Below, one piece after another: positions 1 to 9,930 of a stretch of DNA of 64,000 bases. The translations under genes were made by a program, and so were the position numbers. Source of the stretch: Stagnimonas aquatica (lineage in GTDB: Bacteria > Pseudomonadota > Gammaproteobacteria > Nevskiales > Nevskiaceae); contig NZ_RJVO01000002.1 of assembly GCF_003730135.1 (NCBI RefSeq), forward strand, positions 62,001-126,000. The letters run 5' to 3'. The notes under the pieces are model-generated. The model made no database searches and was not told where the DNA came from. It saw nothing but the letters and a program-made list of their open reading frames with translations. Within the stretch, counting starts at the first letter, position 1. Every line of letters starts with the position of its first letter.

Positions 1-744
1 ATGCGCGACCAGATCGCCCTGCACGTCCTTGGGATTGACGAAGTGGGTCATGCCGAAGCGCCGCGCCATCGCCTCGCGCGCCGGATTCATGTCCACACCG
101 ACGATCTTGTTGGCGCCGACCATCTTCAGCCCCTGGATGACATTGAGGCCAATACCACCCAGACCAAACACCACGCAGTTGGCCCCGGCTTCGACCTTGG
201 CGGTAAAGATCACCGCGCCGATGCCGGTGGTCACGCCGCAGCCGATGTAGCAGACGGTGTCGAAGGGCGCGTCCTCGCGGATCTTCGCCAGCGCGATCTC
301 CGGCAGCACCGTGTAGTTGGCGAAAGTCGAGCAGCCCATGTAGTGCAGCACCGGCCGGCCCTGAAAGCTGAAGCGCGAGCTGCCGTCCGGCATCAGGCCC
401 CTGCCCTGCGTGCCGCGAATCTTCTGGCAGAGATTGGTCTTTTGCGAGGTGCAGTAGTCGCACTCGCGGCATTCCGGCGTGTACAGCGGGATGACGTGAT
501 CGCCCTTCTTCAGCGACTTCACGCCCGGCCCGACCTCGACGACAACCCCCGCGCCCTCGTGGCCGAGGATGGCCGGAAACAGGCCTTCCGGGTCGGCGCC
601 GCTGAGCGTGAATTTGTCGGTATGGCAGAGGCCGGTGGCCTTGATCTCGACCAGCACCTCGCCCTCGCGCGGACCCGACAGTTGCACGGTCTCAATAGAC
701 AGCGGTTTACCAGCCTCGAAGGCAACGGCGGCGCGGACATCCAT
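1..744 (-). CDS. frmA: S-(hydroxymethyl)glutathione dehydrogenase / class III alcohol dehydrogenase, 3' end cut by window edge
   Basis: Class III zinc alcohol dehydrogenase, the cytosolic NAD-dependent enzyme that oxidises S-hydroxymethylglutathione during formaldehyde detoxification. The frame is open from the ATG at 744 to base 1 (248 codons); about 120 C-terminal residues lie outside the window. Catalytic zinc ligands are visible as C40 (GLCHTD), H62 (GHEGAG) and C169 (IGCGVTTG). The structural zinc lobe is C92, C95, C98 and C106 (CRECDYC, then NLC). The Rossmann motif GLGGIG is at 194-199. An AGGAG ribosome binding site lies 6 bases before the ATG. In this family an S-formylglutathione hydrolase (fghA) often follows; it would lie beyond the edge. 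No FrmR-like regulator gene is seen on the upstream side. Confidence 0.93.
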   Translation of the reverse strand, partial: MDVRAAVAFEAGKPLSIETVQLSGPREGEVLVEIKATGLCHTDKFTLSGADPEGLFPAILGHEGAGVVVEVGPGVKSLKKGDHVIPLYTPECRECDYCTSQKTNLCQKIRGTQGRGLMPDGSSRFSFQGRPVLHYMGCSTFANYTVLPEIALAKIREDAPFDTVCYIGCGVTTGIGAVIFTAKVEAGANCVVFGLGGIGLNVIQGLKMVGANKIVGVDMNPAREAMARRFGMTHFVNPKDVQGDLVAH

Positions 745-900
745 GGTGGGCTCCTGAACGAAAAATGGCGATACCGCGAAGGGTACTAGATACCCCGGCC
801 TCCACCCATCGCCGCGCCACTACCGCTTGCCCCGAGGCCGGTCCGGATTCGCGCGCATCGGCCGACAGTTACCGCACTTCCCCAAGCCAGGAGTTGGGTC

Positions 901-1053
901 ATGACCAGCCAGCGCCGCCAAACCATCTACCGCGTCCACCACGAAACCGGCCTGGCCCTGCGCCAGATCGTCCGCGAATGTCGCGGCCTGCAACCCGCCG
1001 ACATCGGCCGCCGCTACGGCGTGATCCTGCGCCCCGCGCGCTCGGCACGCTGA
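901..1053 (+). CDS. Small basic hypothetical protein (50 aa)
   Basis: Short open frame of 50 codons with an AGGAG sequence (889-893) about 7 bases before its ATG, in the gap between the divergent start of frmA and the end of yicC. The product is Arg-rich. Residues 17-41 (ALRQIVRECRGLQPADIGRR) could form a helix-turn-helix-like pair of helices, but this is only an impression. I recognise no family. The ribosome binding site and the lack of any better use of this gap are the only support, so it may be spurious. Confidence 0.35.
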   Translation: MTSQRRQTIYRVHHETGLALRQIVRECRGLQPADIGRRYGVILRPARSAR

Positions 1054-1074
1054 GGCATCGGCGGCGAGAAACCG

Positions 1075-1965
1075 CTACTCCAGGTTCTGCACCTGCTCGC
1101 GCATCTGCTCGACTAGCACCTTCATCTCGACGACGTACTTGGTCATCTCGGCGTCCTGCGACTTGGAGCCGGTGGTGTTCACCTCGCGGTTGAACTCCTG
1201 CATCAGGAAGTCCAGGCGCCGGCCGACCGCTTCCTTGCCGGCCAGCGCGGCGCGCAGTTCGACCAGATGGCTGCCGAGGCGCGACAGCTCCTCGTCCACG
1301 TCCAGGCGCTGCGCGGCCATCACCGCCTCCTGCGCCAGGCGCTGCGGCTCGATCTCCACACCCAGATCGGCGACCTTGGCGCGCAGGCGCTCCAGCCAGG
1401 CGTCGCGCACCAGCGGCGCGCGCTCGCGCACCTTGGCGACGTAGCTCTCCAGCTCGTTAGCACGCTCGTGCAGAAAGCCGGCAGTGCGCGCGCCCTCGCG
1501 CTCACGCGCGGCGCTGAATTCCACCAGGGCGCGGCCGAACAGCTTCAGCGCCTCGGCCTGCAAGGGCGCGAAGTCGGGCGCCTCCTGGCGCAGCACGCCG
1601 GGGAAACCCAGCACCCGCATCGGGTCCGGCACGCTGGTCGCACCCAGGGCCTCGGTCACCGCGTCGAGCGCCGAGCGCACCGCCAGCAGGCGGTCCTGAT
1701 CCAGACTCAGCGCGCTCTGGCCGCTGGCGTCCATGGTGTAGCGCAGCGCCACCTCCACCTTGCCGCGCGCGACCTTGGCGGCGGTGAGCTGGCGCAGCTC
1801 GCTTTCCAGCGCGCGGAATTCCTCCGGCAGCTTCAGCGTCAGGTCGAGGTAGCGGCTGTTGACCGAGCGCACTTCCCAGACCAGCCGCGCGCCCGGCACC
1901 TGCGCCTCGACGCGGGCGAAGCCCGTCATACTGCGAACCACACTGCCGTTTCCGCTACCCGCCAT
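1075..1965 (-). CDS. yicC: YicC family endoribonuclease-like protein
   Basis: YicC/YloC family protein of about 290 residues; E. coli YicC is reported as an endoribonuclease acting on small RNAs. The family N-terminus RSMTGFARVE and the C-terminal signature RLDFLMQEFNREVNTTGSKS are both present, so the gene is full length. The ATG at 1965 gives about ten residues more than usual (MAGSGNGSVV before RSMTGFA), and a GTG just before RSMTG could be the real start. The ATG at 1965 shares the tetranucleotide CATG (1963-1966) with the start codon of the divergent cyclase gene, so at least one of the two annotated starts is probably wrong or leaderless. yicC is often next to gmk, which is not seen here. 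Confidence 0.93.
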   Translation of the reverse strand: MAGSGNGSVVRSMTGFARVEAQVPGARLVWEVRSVNSRYLDLTLKLPEEFRALESELRQLTAAKVARGKVEVALRYTMDASGQSALSLDQDRLLAVRSALDAVTEALGATSVPDPMRVLGFPGVLRQEAPDFAPLQAEALKLFGRALVEFSAAREREGARTAGFLHERANELESYVAKVRERAPLVRDAWLERLRAKVADLGVEIEPQRLAQEAVMAAQRLDVDEELSRLGSHLVELRAALAGKEAVGRRLDFLMQEFNREVNTTGSKSQDAEMTKYVVEMKVLVEQMREQVQNLE

Positions 1966-2770
1966 GACTCACACTCGCTCGAAGATCCACCGGTTGGTGG
2001 CGCGCATTGTAGCCCTCGGTCTGCTGCTGACCTTCGGCGCGGCGCAGGCGGCGGCGCCCACCCTGAAGTGGCAACTGGTCGCCAGTCATCCCCACGAGGC
2101 CAGCGACTTCACCCAGGGACTGGTCTGGCACCAGGGCCGGTTGTTCGAGAGCGCCGGCCAGTACGGGGCTTCGCGGATCGCCGAGAAAGAACTGAGCAGC
2201 GGCAAGACCCTGCGCAACACCACGCTGCCCGGCAACGAGTTCGCCGAAGGCCTGGCGCTGATCCAGGGACAGCTCTGGCAACTCACCTGGCGCGAGGGCG
2301 TGGCCCACGTCTATGACCTGGACTTGCAGCCCCTCAAGCGCCTGCGCTACGGCGGCGAAGGCTGGGGCCTGGCCAGCGATGGCCAGCAACTGGTGGTCAG
2401 CGATGGCTCGTCGCGGCTGTACTTCGTCGATCCCGAGGGCTTCCGTCTGCGACGCAGCATCGAGGTGAGCGACGACGGCCAGCCGGTGCCGATGCTCAAC
2501 GAGCTGGAGTGGTTCGAGGGGGCGATCTACGCCAACGTCTGGATGACCGACCGGGTGGCGCGCATCGACCCGGCCAGCGGCCAGGTGACCGGCTGGCTCG
2601 ACTTTGCGCCGCTCAAGCGCGCCGCCGGCATCAGCGCGGATCAGGAGGCCCGTGGCGCGGTGCTCAACGGTCTGGCCTGGCGCGCCGAGAAGCGCCACCT
2701 GCTGGTCACCGGCAAGTGGTGGCCGCAGTTGTTCGAGTTGAAGCTGGACGGCATTGGCGCAACAAAGTAA
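1964..2770 (+). CDS. Glutaminyl-peptide cyclotransferase, secreted
   Basis: Plant/bacterial-type glutaminyl cyclase (beta-propeller family), which converts N-terminal Gln of peptides to pyroglutamate. A signal peptide is clear: basic KIHRLVAR, hydrophobic IVALGLLLTFG, cleavage near AQA-AAP at about residue 27. The mature part has the family pattern: HDASDFTQG-like HEASDFTQGLVWHQG, ESAGQYGAS, LPGNEFAEGL, EGWGLASDG, LNELEWFEGAIYANVW, and C-terminal LNGLAWRAEKRHLLVTGKWWPQLFEL. Length (268 aa) is normal. The ATG overlaps the ATG of yicC on the other strand by two bases; the signal peptide argues for a start at or very close to 1964. It probably acts in the periplasm. Confidence 0.88.
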   Translation: MTHTRSKIHRLVARIVALGLLLTFGAAQAAAPTLKWQLVASHPHEASDFTQGLVWHQGRLFESAGQYGASRIAEKELSSGKTLRNTTLPGNEFAEGLALIQGQLWQLTWREGVAHVYDLDLQPLKRLRYGGEGWGLASDGQQLVVSDGSSRLYFVDPEGFRLRRSIEVSDDGQPVPMLNELEWFEGAIYANVWMTDRVARIDPASGQVTGWLDFAPLKRAAGISADQEARGAVLNGLAWRAEKRHLLVTGKWWPQLFELKLDGIGATK

Positions 2771-2892
2771 CCACTGTTACCCACAGATCGTCCGCCGTCG
2801 CAGCACTGCACCAGCGTGGATTGACCAGCAAGCGGTTCTCCCTCTATAAAGCGAGCCTCGAATTCGCAGGATTTTCTGGAGGAGAACCAGAA

Positions 2893-4092
<1,200 letters not shown>

Positions 4093-4118
4093 GTCTCATC
4101 GCAAGGCTGGCTTGAACA

Positions 4119-4147
4119 ACGCCCCGTCCGCCGACGGGGCGTTTTCA
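4119..4147 (+). terminator. Rho-independent terminator after acyl-CoA dehydrogenase
   Basis: Perfect inverted repeat GCCCCGTC (4121-4128) / GACGGGGC (4133-4140), extended by AC/GT on both sides, four-base loop, followed by TTTTCATTT. It lies 27 bases after the stop codon and before the convergent TonB receptor gene. Confidence 0.9.
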
Positions 4148-4199
4148 TTTCCGCAGGTGCTGGGTCTCGGCCAGCACGCGCCGGCAGGGATCGCCGAGC

Positions 4200-6245
4200 T
4201 CAGAGCTCCAAGCCCAGCGTCAGCCGCAGCGCGCGCGGCTCCACCGGATGGAAGTGGGTGTCGGCAACACCGTCCGCCGGCTCGCCCGGCAGGCGCGACT
4301 CGTAGTAGTAGGTGATGTCGTGGTCCCGGCTGTCGAACAGGTTCAGCACCTGCAACTTCGCCGAATAGCGCTGCCGGTAGCGGTAGCCGACCTGGGCATT
4401 GACCACGCTGGTGGCCCTGGAGCGCACGCTGTTGTCCTCGATCAGCGGCCCGCCGCCGAGATAGCGCAGCCGCAGACCGCCGCTCCAGCCGCGGATATCG
4501 GGCACGGTCAGGCCCAGCCCGTAGACGCTGCCAATCGAGTTGGGAATGCGGTCGCCGTCCTCGGAGTCCAGCCGCGCGCGTGCGTAGGCGTAGTCGGCAT
4601 CCAGCGCCAGCCAGTCGCTCAAGGCGTAGTACAGCGACAGCTCCACACCCCGACGACGGCTGGCGCCGCTCGGCTCGTTGGCGCCGGCATCGCCGACATA
4701 GACCAGTTCGGAGTCGAAGTGCAGCTGCCAGAGCGAGGCCGCGATGCTGAGCCCGGGAACGATGGCGCTGGAGACCCCGATCTCGCCGCCGCGCGCCTTC
4801 ACCAGGGCATCGACCGGGTCCTGCGGCGTGGTCTGGTCCAGCGGATCAACCGTGGTGGTCACCCCGCGCGCGTCATTGCTGTGAAAGCCCTCGCCGTAGT
4901 TCAGGTAGAACTGCGTCCGCGACCAGGGACCGAACACCAGCGCCAGCTTCGGGCTGAGGATGGCGTCGTCGGCGCGGCCGGAGTTGGCGGCCAGATCGCT
5001 GTCGACCTCGAAGGAATAGGCATCCGCGCGCAGACCCAGCTGGGAGCGGAACCAGGGCGTCCACTTCTGGGTGCTGCTGAGGAAGACGCCGGCGCTGCCC
5101 TCGCGCACCTGATCCTCGCGCACCGTCGCCAGCCGCTCGCGGGCGCGGGTCTTGTACAGCCCGACCGGTGCGATGTCGTCGTAGCGCGCTTGCAGGCCCA
5201 GACTCAGGTCAGCCGGGATGGCGGTTGGCAGCAGCCAGTAGCGGCGCGCACTGAAGCCGTAGACCATGCGGTCGTCGAACTGGTTGAACTGGTCGCCGTC
5301 GTCCGGGTTGTCGAGGAAGTAGGTGAAGTTGGAATAGAGCTGCATGCGGTACTTGAGCGCGTAGGCCTGGGCGCGCCAGTTGCCGCGTTCGGCCAGGCCA
5401 CGCCATTCCAGCGCGCCGCTGTAGCGCCCCACCGTGCCGCCGTCGCTGGGATCAATGAAACCCAGTCGGTCGATCTGGCCACCGTCCACGGCCCGCTGCG
5501 GAATCTGGTCCGGCGCGGTGTAGTCGATGTGGTAGGCCATCAGCGAGGCGGTGAAGCCCTCGGTGGCGCTGCCCTGGTTGTAGCGGGCAATGCCGGCGAA
5601 CTTCTTCATGTCCTCTTCGAGCTGGAACGGCCCCTGGTAGCGGGTGGCCTGCAGGCCCAGCAGCAGCTTGCCGTCCAGCACGCTGGGCGAGGCCGCGAGC
5701 AGGCTGCTGTAGTAGCCGTACTCGCCGAGGCTGACCTCGGCGCGGCTGCGCGGCAGCTCGTCCAGGTAACGCAGGTTGGCGGAACCGGCGGCGCCGAAAT
5801 CACCCACATCGGCGTAGTACGGCCCCTTGCGGTAGGACAGCGAGCCGATCAGCTCGGGAATGATGAAGTTGATGTCGGCATAGCCCTGCCCGTGGCCGTG
5901 GCTGCGCATGTTCACCGGCAGGCCATCGACCTCGGCGTAGAAGTCGGTGCCGTGATCGAGATTGAAACCGCGCAGGAAGTACTGATTGGCTTTGCCCTCG
6001 CCACTGTGCTGGGTGACCATCAGTCCGGGCACGAACTCCAGCAGCTCGCCGGCACGCGAGATCGGCCGCTCCGCCAACTGCTCGGCGGTGACAGTGCCCT
6101 CGGTGGAGGACTGCGCGGCGGATTGCAGGGTCTGGCTGGCACGCACGGTCACCGGGTCCAGCTCCACCGGAACGCCGCCAGCCATGGCCGGCCCGACCAG
6201 GCTCAAGGCCAGTGCGGCGACTTCAGCACTCCATTGCCTACTCAT
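4200..6245 (-). CDS. TonB-dependent outer-membrane receptor
   Basis: 681-residue TonB-dependent receptor: signal peptide (AALALSLVGPAMAGG), a TonB-box-like ELDPVTVRAS, plug domain with GELLEFVPGLMVTQHSGEGK and QYFLRGFNLDHGTDF, then a 22-strand-type barrel ending in an aromatic-rich C-terminus (RALRLTLGLEL). The HG-rich stretch NMRSHGHGQGY in the plug is notable. The ATG at 6245 was chosen over the longer frame because AGGAGAGAG lies 8-10 bases before it and it directly precedes the signal peptide. It is the last gene of the long minus-strand metal block, 83 bases after the DJ-1-like gene. The ligand is unknown; the context suggests a metal complex. Confidence 0.9.
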   Translation of the reverse strand: MSRQWSAEVAALALSLVGPAMAGGVPVELDPVTVRASQTLQSAAQSSTEGTVTAEQLAERPISRAGELLEFVPGLMVTQHSGEGKANQYFLRGFNLDHGTDFYAEVDGLPVNMRSHGHGQGYADINFIIPELIGSLSYRKGPYYADVGDFGAAGSANLRYLDELPRSRAEVSLGEYGYYSSLLAASPSVLDGKLLLGLQATRYQGPFQLEEDMKKFAGIARYNQGSATEGFTASLMAYHIDYTAPDQIPQRAVDGGQIDRLGFIDPSDGGTVGRYSGALEWRGLAERGNWRAQAYALKYRMQLYSNFTYFLDNPDDGDQFNQFDDRMVYGFSARRYWLLPTAIPADLSLGLQARYDDIAPVGLYKTRARERLATVREDQVREGSAGVFLSSTQKWTPWFRSQLGLRADAYSFEVDSDLAANSGRADDAILSPKLALVFGPWSRTQFYLNYGEGFHSNDARGVTTTVDPLDQTTPQDPVDALVKARGGEIGVSSAIVPGLSIAASLWQLHFDSELVYVGDAGANEPSGASRRRGVELSLYYALSDWLALDADYAYARARLDSEDGDRIPNSIGSVYGLGLTVPDIRGWSGGLRLRYLGGGPLIEDNSVRSRATSVVNAQVGYRYRQRYSAKLQVLNLFDSRDHDITYYYESRLPGEPADGVADTHFHPVEPRALRLTLGLEL

Positions 6246-6328
6246 GCGACTGCTCTCTCCTGAAATGCCCCAGGGGCCGTTGTTATCGGACTGCCGTCTT
6301 GTGCGGCCACTGCCCGAGCTTACCGGTC

Positions 6329-7198
6329 TCAACCCTTGCCGGAGGACACGGCAGCCTCGCGCAGGGTGGCGATGCCATCGGCATACATCTCGCGCATGGC
6401 GGCGGTCACCTCCGGCGCGGCAGTCTCCGGCGAGCCGGCATTGAATGGCGGTGCCGGGTCGTACTCGAAGTAGAGCTGCAAGGCCTGGGCGTAGTTTTCC
6501 GAGGCCAGCTTGGCGACGATCCGCAGGCCAAAGTCCATGCCGGCGGTGACGCCACCGGCGGTGATGAACTTGCCGTCCTCGACAGTGCGCGCCACCACCG
6601 GCGTGGCGCCCAGCGTGGTCAGCACGTCGCGCACCGCCCAGTAGGTCGCCGCGCGTCTGCCCTTCAGCAAACCGGCGGCGCCCAGCACCAGCGAGCCAGT
6701 GCAGACGCTGGTGACATAGCGCGCGGATTTGGCGCGCTCGCGCAGCCAGTCGAGCATGGCCTGGTTGCGCATCAGCTTGGCGGTACCGTCCAAGCCGCCA
6801 GGCACGAACAGCACGTCCAGATCGTCCGGGCAGGCCGCCGGCAAGGTGGTGGGCAGCACCGCGATCCCTGGTCCGGCACTGATCGGCTTGAGCTCCTCGG
6901 CGACGATGTGCACCTGGGTCTGGAACATGCCGGTGAACAACTGGTGCGGAATGATGAAGTCGAGCGGGAACATGCCCGGGTAGGCGAGCATGGCGATCTG
7001 CCGCTGCTTGGCCGGGAACATCTGCTTGAGCTTGGCGCTCTCGCCACCGGCGAGATCGTTGAACAGCTTCATCATCACTTCGTAGTGCCTGCGCTCGGCG
7101 GCACTGGCTTCGGCAGCGGCGGCGAAACGGCTCACCGGCAGGGCAGCCAGCGCGGCGGCGGCGGCGAGCACGCGGCGGTGGAATTCGCGACGGGTCAT
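6329..7198 (-). CDS. Tat-exported DJ-1/PfpI family protein, isonitrile hydratase-like
   Basis: 289-residue protein with a twin-arginine-type leader (TRREFHRRVLAAAAALAALP, cleavage near FAAAA-EA) and a DJ-1/PfpI fold. The nucleophile elbow is SVCTGSLVLGAAGLLKGRRA (Cys near residue 167), close to that of Pseudomonas isonitrile hydratase InhA, which hydrates isonitriles to N-substituted formamides. Other family parts are PGMFPLDFIIPHQLF, VLFVPGGLDGTAKLM and TAGGVTAGMDFGLRIV. Two features are unusual: family members are normally cytosolic, and this one should act in the periplasm; it also has an extra N-terminal segment (residues 30-75) before the core. It lies 19 bases after a TonB receptor gene. 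Isonitriles are strong copper ligands, so a role in opening a metal-isonitrile complex is possible (inference). Confidence 0.8.
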   Translation of the reverse strand: MTRREFHRRVLAAAAALAALPVSRFAAAAEASAAERRHYEVMMKLFNDLAGGESAKLKQMFPAKQRQIAMLAYPGMFPLDFIIPHQLFTGMFQTQVHIVAEELKPISAGPGIAVLPTTLPAACPDDLDVLFVPGGLDGTAKLMRNQAMLDWLRERAKSARYVTSVCTGSLVLGAAGLLKGRRAATYWAVRDVLTTLGATPVVARTVEDGKFITAGGVTAGMDFGLRIVAKLASENYAQALQLYFEYDPAPPFNAGSPETAAPEVTAAMREMYADGIATLREAAVSSGKG

Positions 7199-7217
7199 GG
7201 TCGATGGTCCTTGAGGT

Positions 7218-9557
7218 TCAGTGGCGGAAGCGATAGGCCAGGATCAGCCGCAGATTGCGGGCCTCGCCGGGAATGACGCCGTTGAAAAGGTAGGTATACG
7301 GCTCGTAGTAGTGGACATCGGTGAGATTGTTCACCGCCAGGTCGATGCTGAAGTCGCGCCAGCCCAACGTGGCGCCGGCATCGCTCAGGCAGCGGCCGGG
7401 CACGGTGAAGTTGTTGCCGAGGTCGCCCTCGCTGGCGCTCTGGCAGCGGTAGGTGCCGAAGACCCGCAAGTTCGCCGGCACCCGCAGCAGCTCGGCAACC
7501 AGCTGGCCGCGCCAGCGCCGCGCCGGCACCCCGGGCAGGCGGTTGCCAACCGGATAGCTGTTGTCCTCCTCCAGCCGCGAGCGCAGCCAGGCCGCCGAAG
7601 CGTTGAGGGTGAAGCGGTCCCAGAACCGGTAGGGCGCGTTCAGCGAGGCCTCGAGGTCATAGCCCCGCACCGATTGCAGACCGGTGCTGATCTGGCTCAG
7701 TCCGGTCGGGTCGTTGGGGTTGAGCGTGGGCACGTTGCGGCGGCGGATGTCGAAGTGCGCCGCCTCCAGCCGGCCCCAGTCGCTATTGACCAGGCGCAGG
7801 CCAAACTCGCGCTGCTCCGACAGCTCCGGCTTGGGCGACTCGGTGCCGGTGAAATAGGCACGGAACTGGTGTCCCTCGCCGCGACCATAGAACAACCAGA
7901 GACCGTCCTCGTCCTGGTCGGAATACGCCTTCCACAGCTTGGCAGCGAGGCCGTACTGGCGGGCGGCGAGGTCATAGCGGTCGCGACGGTCAACGAACAG
8001 TCCAGTGCCCTGTAGCAGCGGGTTCTGGAGCAGCGGATCGAGCAGGGGTTGCAGGGCCGCCAGCGCGTCCTCGCCAAGCAGATCGCGGATCAACTGGTCA
8101 GTGACGCTGCTCTGGCGGAAATCCACCGTCGCCCGGGTGCGGGTGCCACCATAGAAGGCATTGAGCCAACCGCCGTAGCGCCATTGCAGGCCGGCCGAGA
8201 GGTTGCGGATATGGAAGCGGCTATCCGACTGCGCGAACGGCAGGATCGGCTCCGCCCAGCGCGTGTAGCGCGGCTCGGCAAGATCAATCGGCGCGGCCAG
8301 GCCGGTGTACAGCTCGATGTGGTCGGGACCGTCCTCGCCGCCGTAGCTGAGCCAGCCGGTCCAGCGGCCGAGTTCGACGCCCGCCAGCGTCCAGTCCGGA
8401 CTGCGGGCGGTGAGCCGCGCGCGCGCCTGCTTCTCGACGGTCTCGCCGTCATAGGTGCCGGACAAGCGCTGGAAGGTGCTCGGCAGCAGCGGCGCGTAGT
8501 CCGGGGTATTGCTGCTGACGTACTGCGCGGCCTGGTCGATCTGCGACTCCAGCTGCCGGGCCGCCGCGCTGAGCTCCAGCCACTCAGTGATCGGCAGCAG
8601 GCCATCGACGCCCTGCGCGCGGGTCCGGGTGTGCGACAGCGGCACGTCCGGGTCCATCACGCTGCGCGAATCCGGGATCGAGAAGCCGGAGCTGTCCAGG
8701 GTGCCGGTGCTGGGCAGGCCGGGATAGTCCTTCTGCGTGCGGCGTGAATCCTCGTAGTAGAACGACAGCCGGCCGCCGAAGCCACGCAGCGACAGGCTGG
8801 GCCGCACCTTCTGGTGGTCGAGCACTGCCCAGTCGAAGAAGCCGCCGCCCTCGCCGCGCTCCGCCGCCAGCGCCAAGGACAGCACCGGCAGCAGATCGCC
8901 GGAGTCCAGATCGACCAGATAGTTGCGCTGCTGGTAGCGCGAGCCGCCCGCCGCCAGGCTGAGCTGCCGGCGGGTGCCAGCCCAGCGCGAGTGGATGTCG
9001 ATGGCGCCGCCCGGCGGCAGGCCGAGCGCACCGGAATTGAGCGAAGAGCCCGGCCCCTTGACGAAGTCGATGCGCTCGATGCCGGCAAGGCTGTCGCGGT
9101 CGCCATAGCTGCCGAAGCTGGCGAAGCCGTCGCGCAACAGGTAGGCGTCGAATCCGCGCAGGCTGTAGGCCCCCTGCGGCTGCAACTGGAAACTCACCGG
9201 CGCGATAACGCTGGCGACCGCCTCCAGCGCCTCGCGCTGGTCGCGGGCGCCGAAGGCCATCAGCTCTTCGATGGAGTAGGAGACTATCGACAGCGGCTGG
9301 GTATGGCTGGCGCCATCGAGTCCGCTGGAAAGCGGCTCGGCCGGGCCGGCCGCGCGGCCGGCGCGCACCACCACTGACTCCAACTGCACCACCGTCTCGT
9401 CGGTCGGCGCGGTCTGGACCGGAATGCTATCGAGCGGCGCAGCCGAGGGCTCGGTCGCCGCCTCCTGCGCTCCGGCCATCGCCGCCAGGCCTAGCAGCGG
9501 CGCGGCGAGCAGCCCGGGGTTTGGCCGCCAGCGAGCGGACCGGTTCGGGGTCGTCAT
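7218..9557 (-). CDS. TonB-dependent outer-membrane receptor, siderophore-receptor-like
   Basis: 779-residue TonB-dependent receptor. Signal peptide GLLAAPLLGLAAMAGAQ, TonB-box region QLESVVVRAG, plug with IVSYSIEELMAFGARDQ and AYSLRGFDAYLLRDGFASFG, then IERIDFVKGPGSSLNSGALG, and a barrel ending YRFRH. The ATG at 9557 overlaps the TGA of the small membrane gene upstream (ATGA), so translation is probably coupled; the longer frame begins inside that gene and is not supported. The gene is in the same run as the MbnH/MbnP pair, which suggests import of a metal complex, possibly copper-bound (inference). Confidence 0.9.
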   Translation of the reverse strand: MTTPNRSARWRPNPGLLAAPLLGLAAMAGAQEAATEPSAAPLDSIPVQTAPTDETVVQLESVVVRAGRAAGPAEPLSSGLDGASHTQPLSIVSYSIEELMAFGARDQREALEAVASVIAPVSFQLQPQGAYSLRGFDAYLLRDGFASFGSYGDRDSLAGIERIDFVKGPGSSLNSGALGLPPGGAIDIHSRWAGTRRQLSLAAGGSRYQQRNYLVDLDSGDLLPVLSLALAAERGEGGGFFDWAVLDHQKVRPSLSLRGFGGRLSFYYEDSRRTQKDYPGLPSTGTLDSSGFSIPDSRSVMDPDVPLSHTRTRAQGVDGLLPITEWLELSAAARQLESQIDQAAQYVSSNTPDYAPLLPSTFQRLSGTYDGETVEKQARARLTARSPDWTLAGVELGRWTGWLSYGGEDGPDHIELYTGLAAPIDLAEPRYTRWAEPILPFAQSDSRFHIRNLSAGLQWRYGGWLNAFYGGTRTRATVDFRQSSVTDQLIRDLLGEDALAALQPLLDPLLQNPLLQGTGLFVDRRDRYDLAARQYGLAAKLWKAYSDQDEDGLWLFYGRGEGHQFRAYFTGTESPKPELSEQREFGLRLVNSDWGRLEAAHFDIRRRNVPTLNPNDPTGLSQISTGLQSVRGYDLEASLNAPYRFWDRFTLNASAAWLRSRLEEDNSYPVGNRLPGVPARRWRGQLVAELLRVPANLRVFGTYRCQSASEGDLGNNFTVPGRCLSDAGATLGWRDFSIDLAVNNLTDVHYYEPYTYLFNGVIPGEARNLRLILAYRFRH

Positions 9558-9754
9558 GGCCGCACCTGCGGTCGCCCCGAATCGGCGGCCGGGGCGCCGG
9601 CCTCGACTGGCAGCCAGCGAATTTCCACCGGGTGGTATTCCGGCACGGGCGGCGCGGACAGGCTTGCGCACAAGGCCAGCAGCAACAGACTCCAGGTCGC
9701 GACATGGCGGGCACGGCGCGGCCAGTGGTCAAAGGCGAAGAAGCCATCAGGCAT
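9554..9754 (-). CDS. Small single-span membrane protein (66 aa)
   Basis: Short gene between the MbnH-type peroxidase and a TonB receptor. The product has one hydrophobic span (ATWSLLLLALCASLSA, about residues 19-34) after a basic stretch (RRARH), then a Pro-rich tail (VPEYHPVEIRWLPVEAG) that should lie outside the cytoplasm. A GGAGG site precedes the ATG. Its start overlaps the previous small gene by 8 bases and its stop overlaps the TonB receptor start (ATGA). This tight coupling on both sides is the main evidence that it is real. No family is recognised. Confidence 0.7.
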   Translation of the reverse strand: MPDGFFAFDHWPRRARHVATWSLLLLALCASLSAPPVPEYHPVEIRWLPVEAGAPAADSGRPQVRP

Positions 9755-9926
9755 GGAATGATCCTCCCAGCAGTTCGAACAGCCTGTGCGGCCAGGCCGG
9801 CCCCCAGGCCGCCGCCGCCGCGATCAGCAGCGCGGCGGCGAGCAGGTTCAGCCAGCCCAGCCAGTACAGGAGCCGGTGCCGGCGGACCCGGCCCGGCGGC
9901 GGCGTATTCAGTAACGGCTTGCGCAT
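9747..9926 (-). CDS. Small single-span membrane protein (59 aa)
   Basis: Short gene starting 4 bases after the stop of the MbnH-type peroxidase gene. A GGGGGAG site lies just before the ATG at 9926 and overlaps the peroxidase stop region; a longer start at 9947 would run back into that gene. The product has a basic N-terminus (GRVRRHR) and one long hydrophobic span (LLYWLGWLNLLAAALLIAAAAAW). It overlaps the next small gene by 8 bases. The shape recalls small accessory subunits of membrane reductase or transporter complexes, but no family is recognised. Confidence 0.68.
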   Translation of the reverse strand: MRKPLLNTPPPGRVRRHRLLYWLGWLNLLAAALLIAAAAAWGPAWPHRLFELLGGSFHA

Positions 9927-9930
9927 CGGC

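Noticed and set aside
4248-6263. 671-codon open frame opposite the first TonB receptor
   Set aside because: Antisense shadow; the receptor on the minus strand has signal peptide, plug and barrel features.
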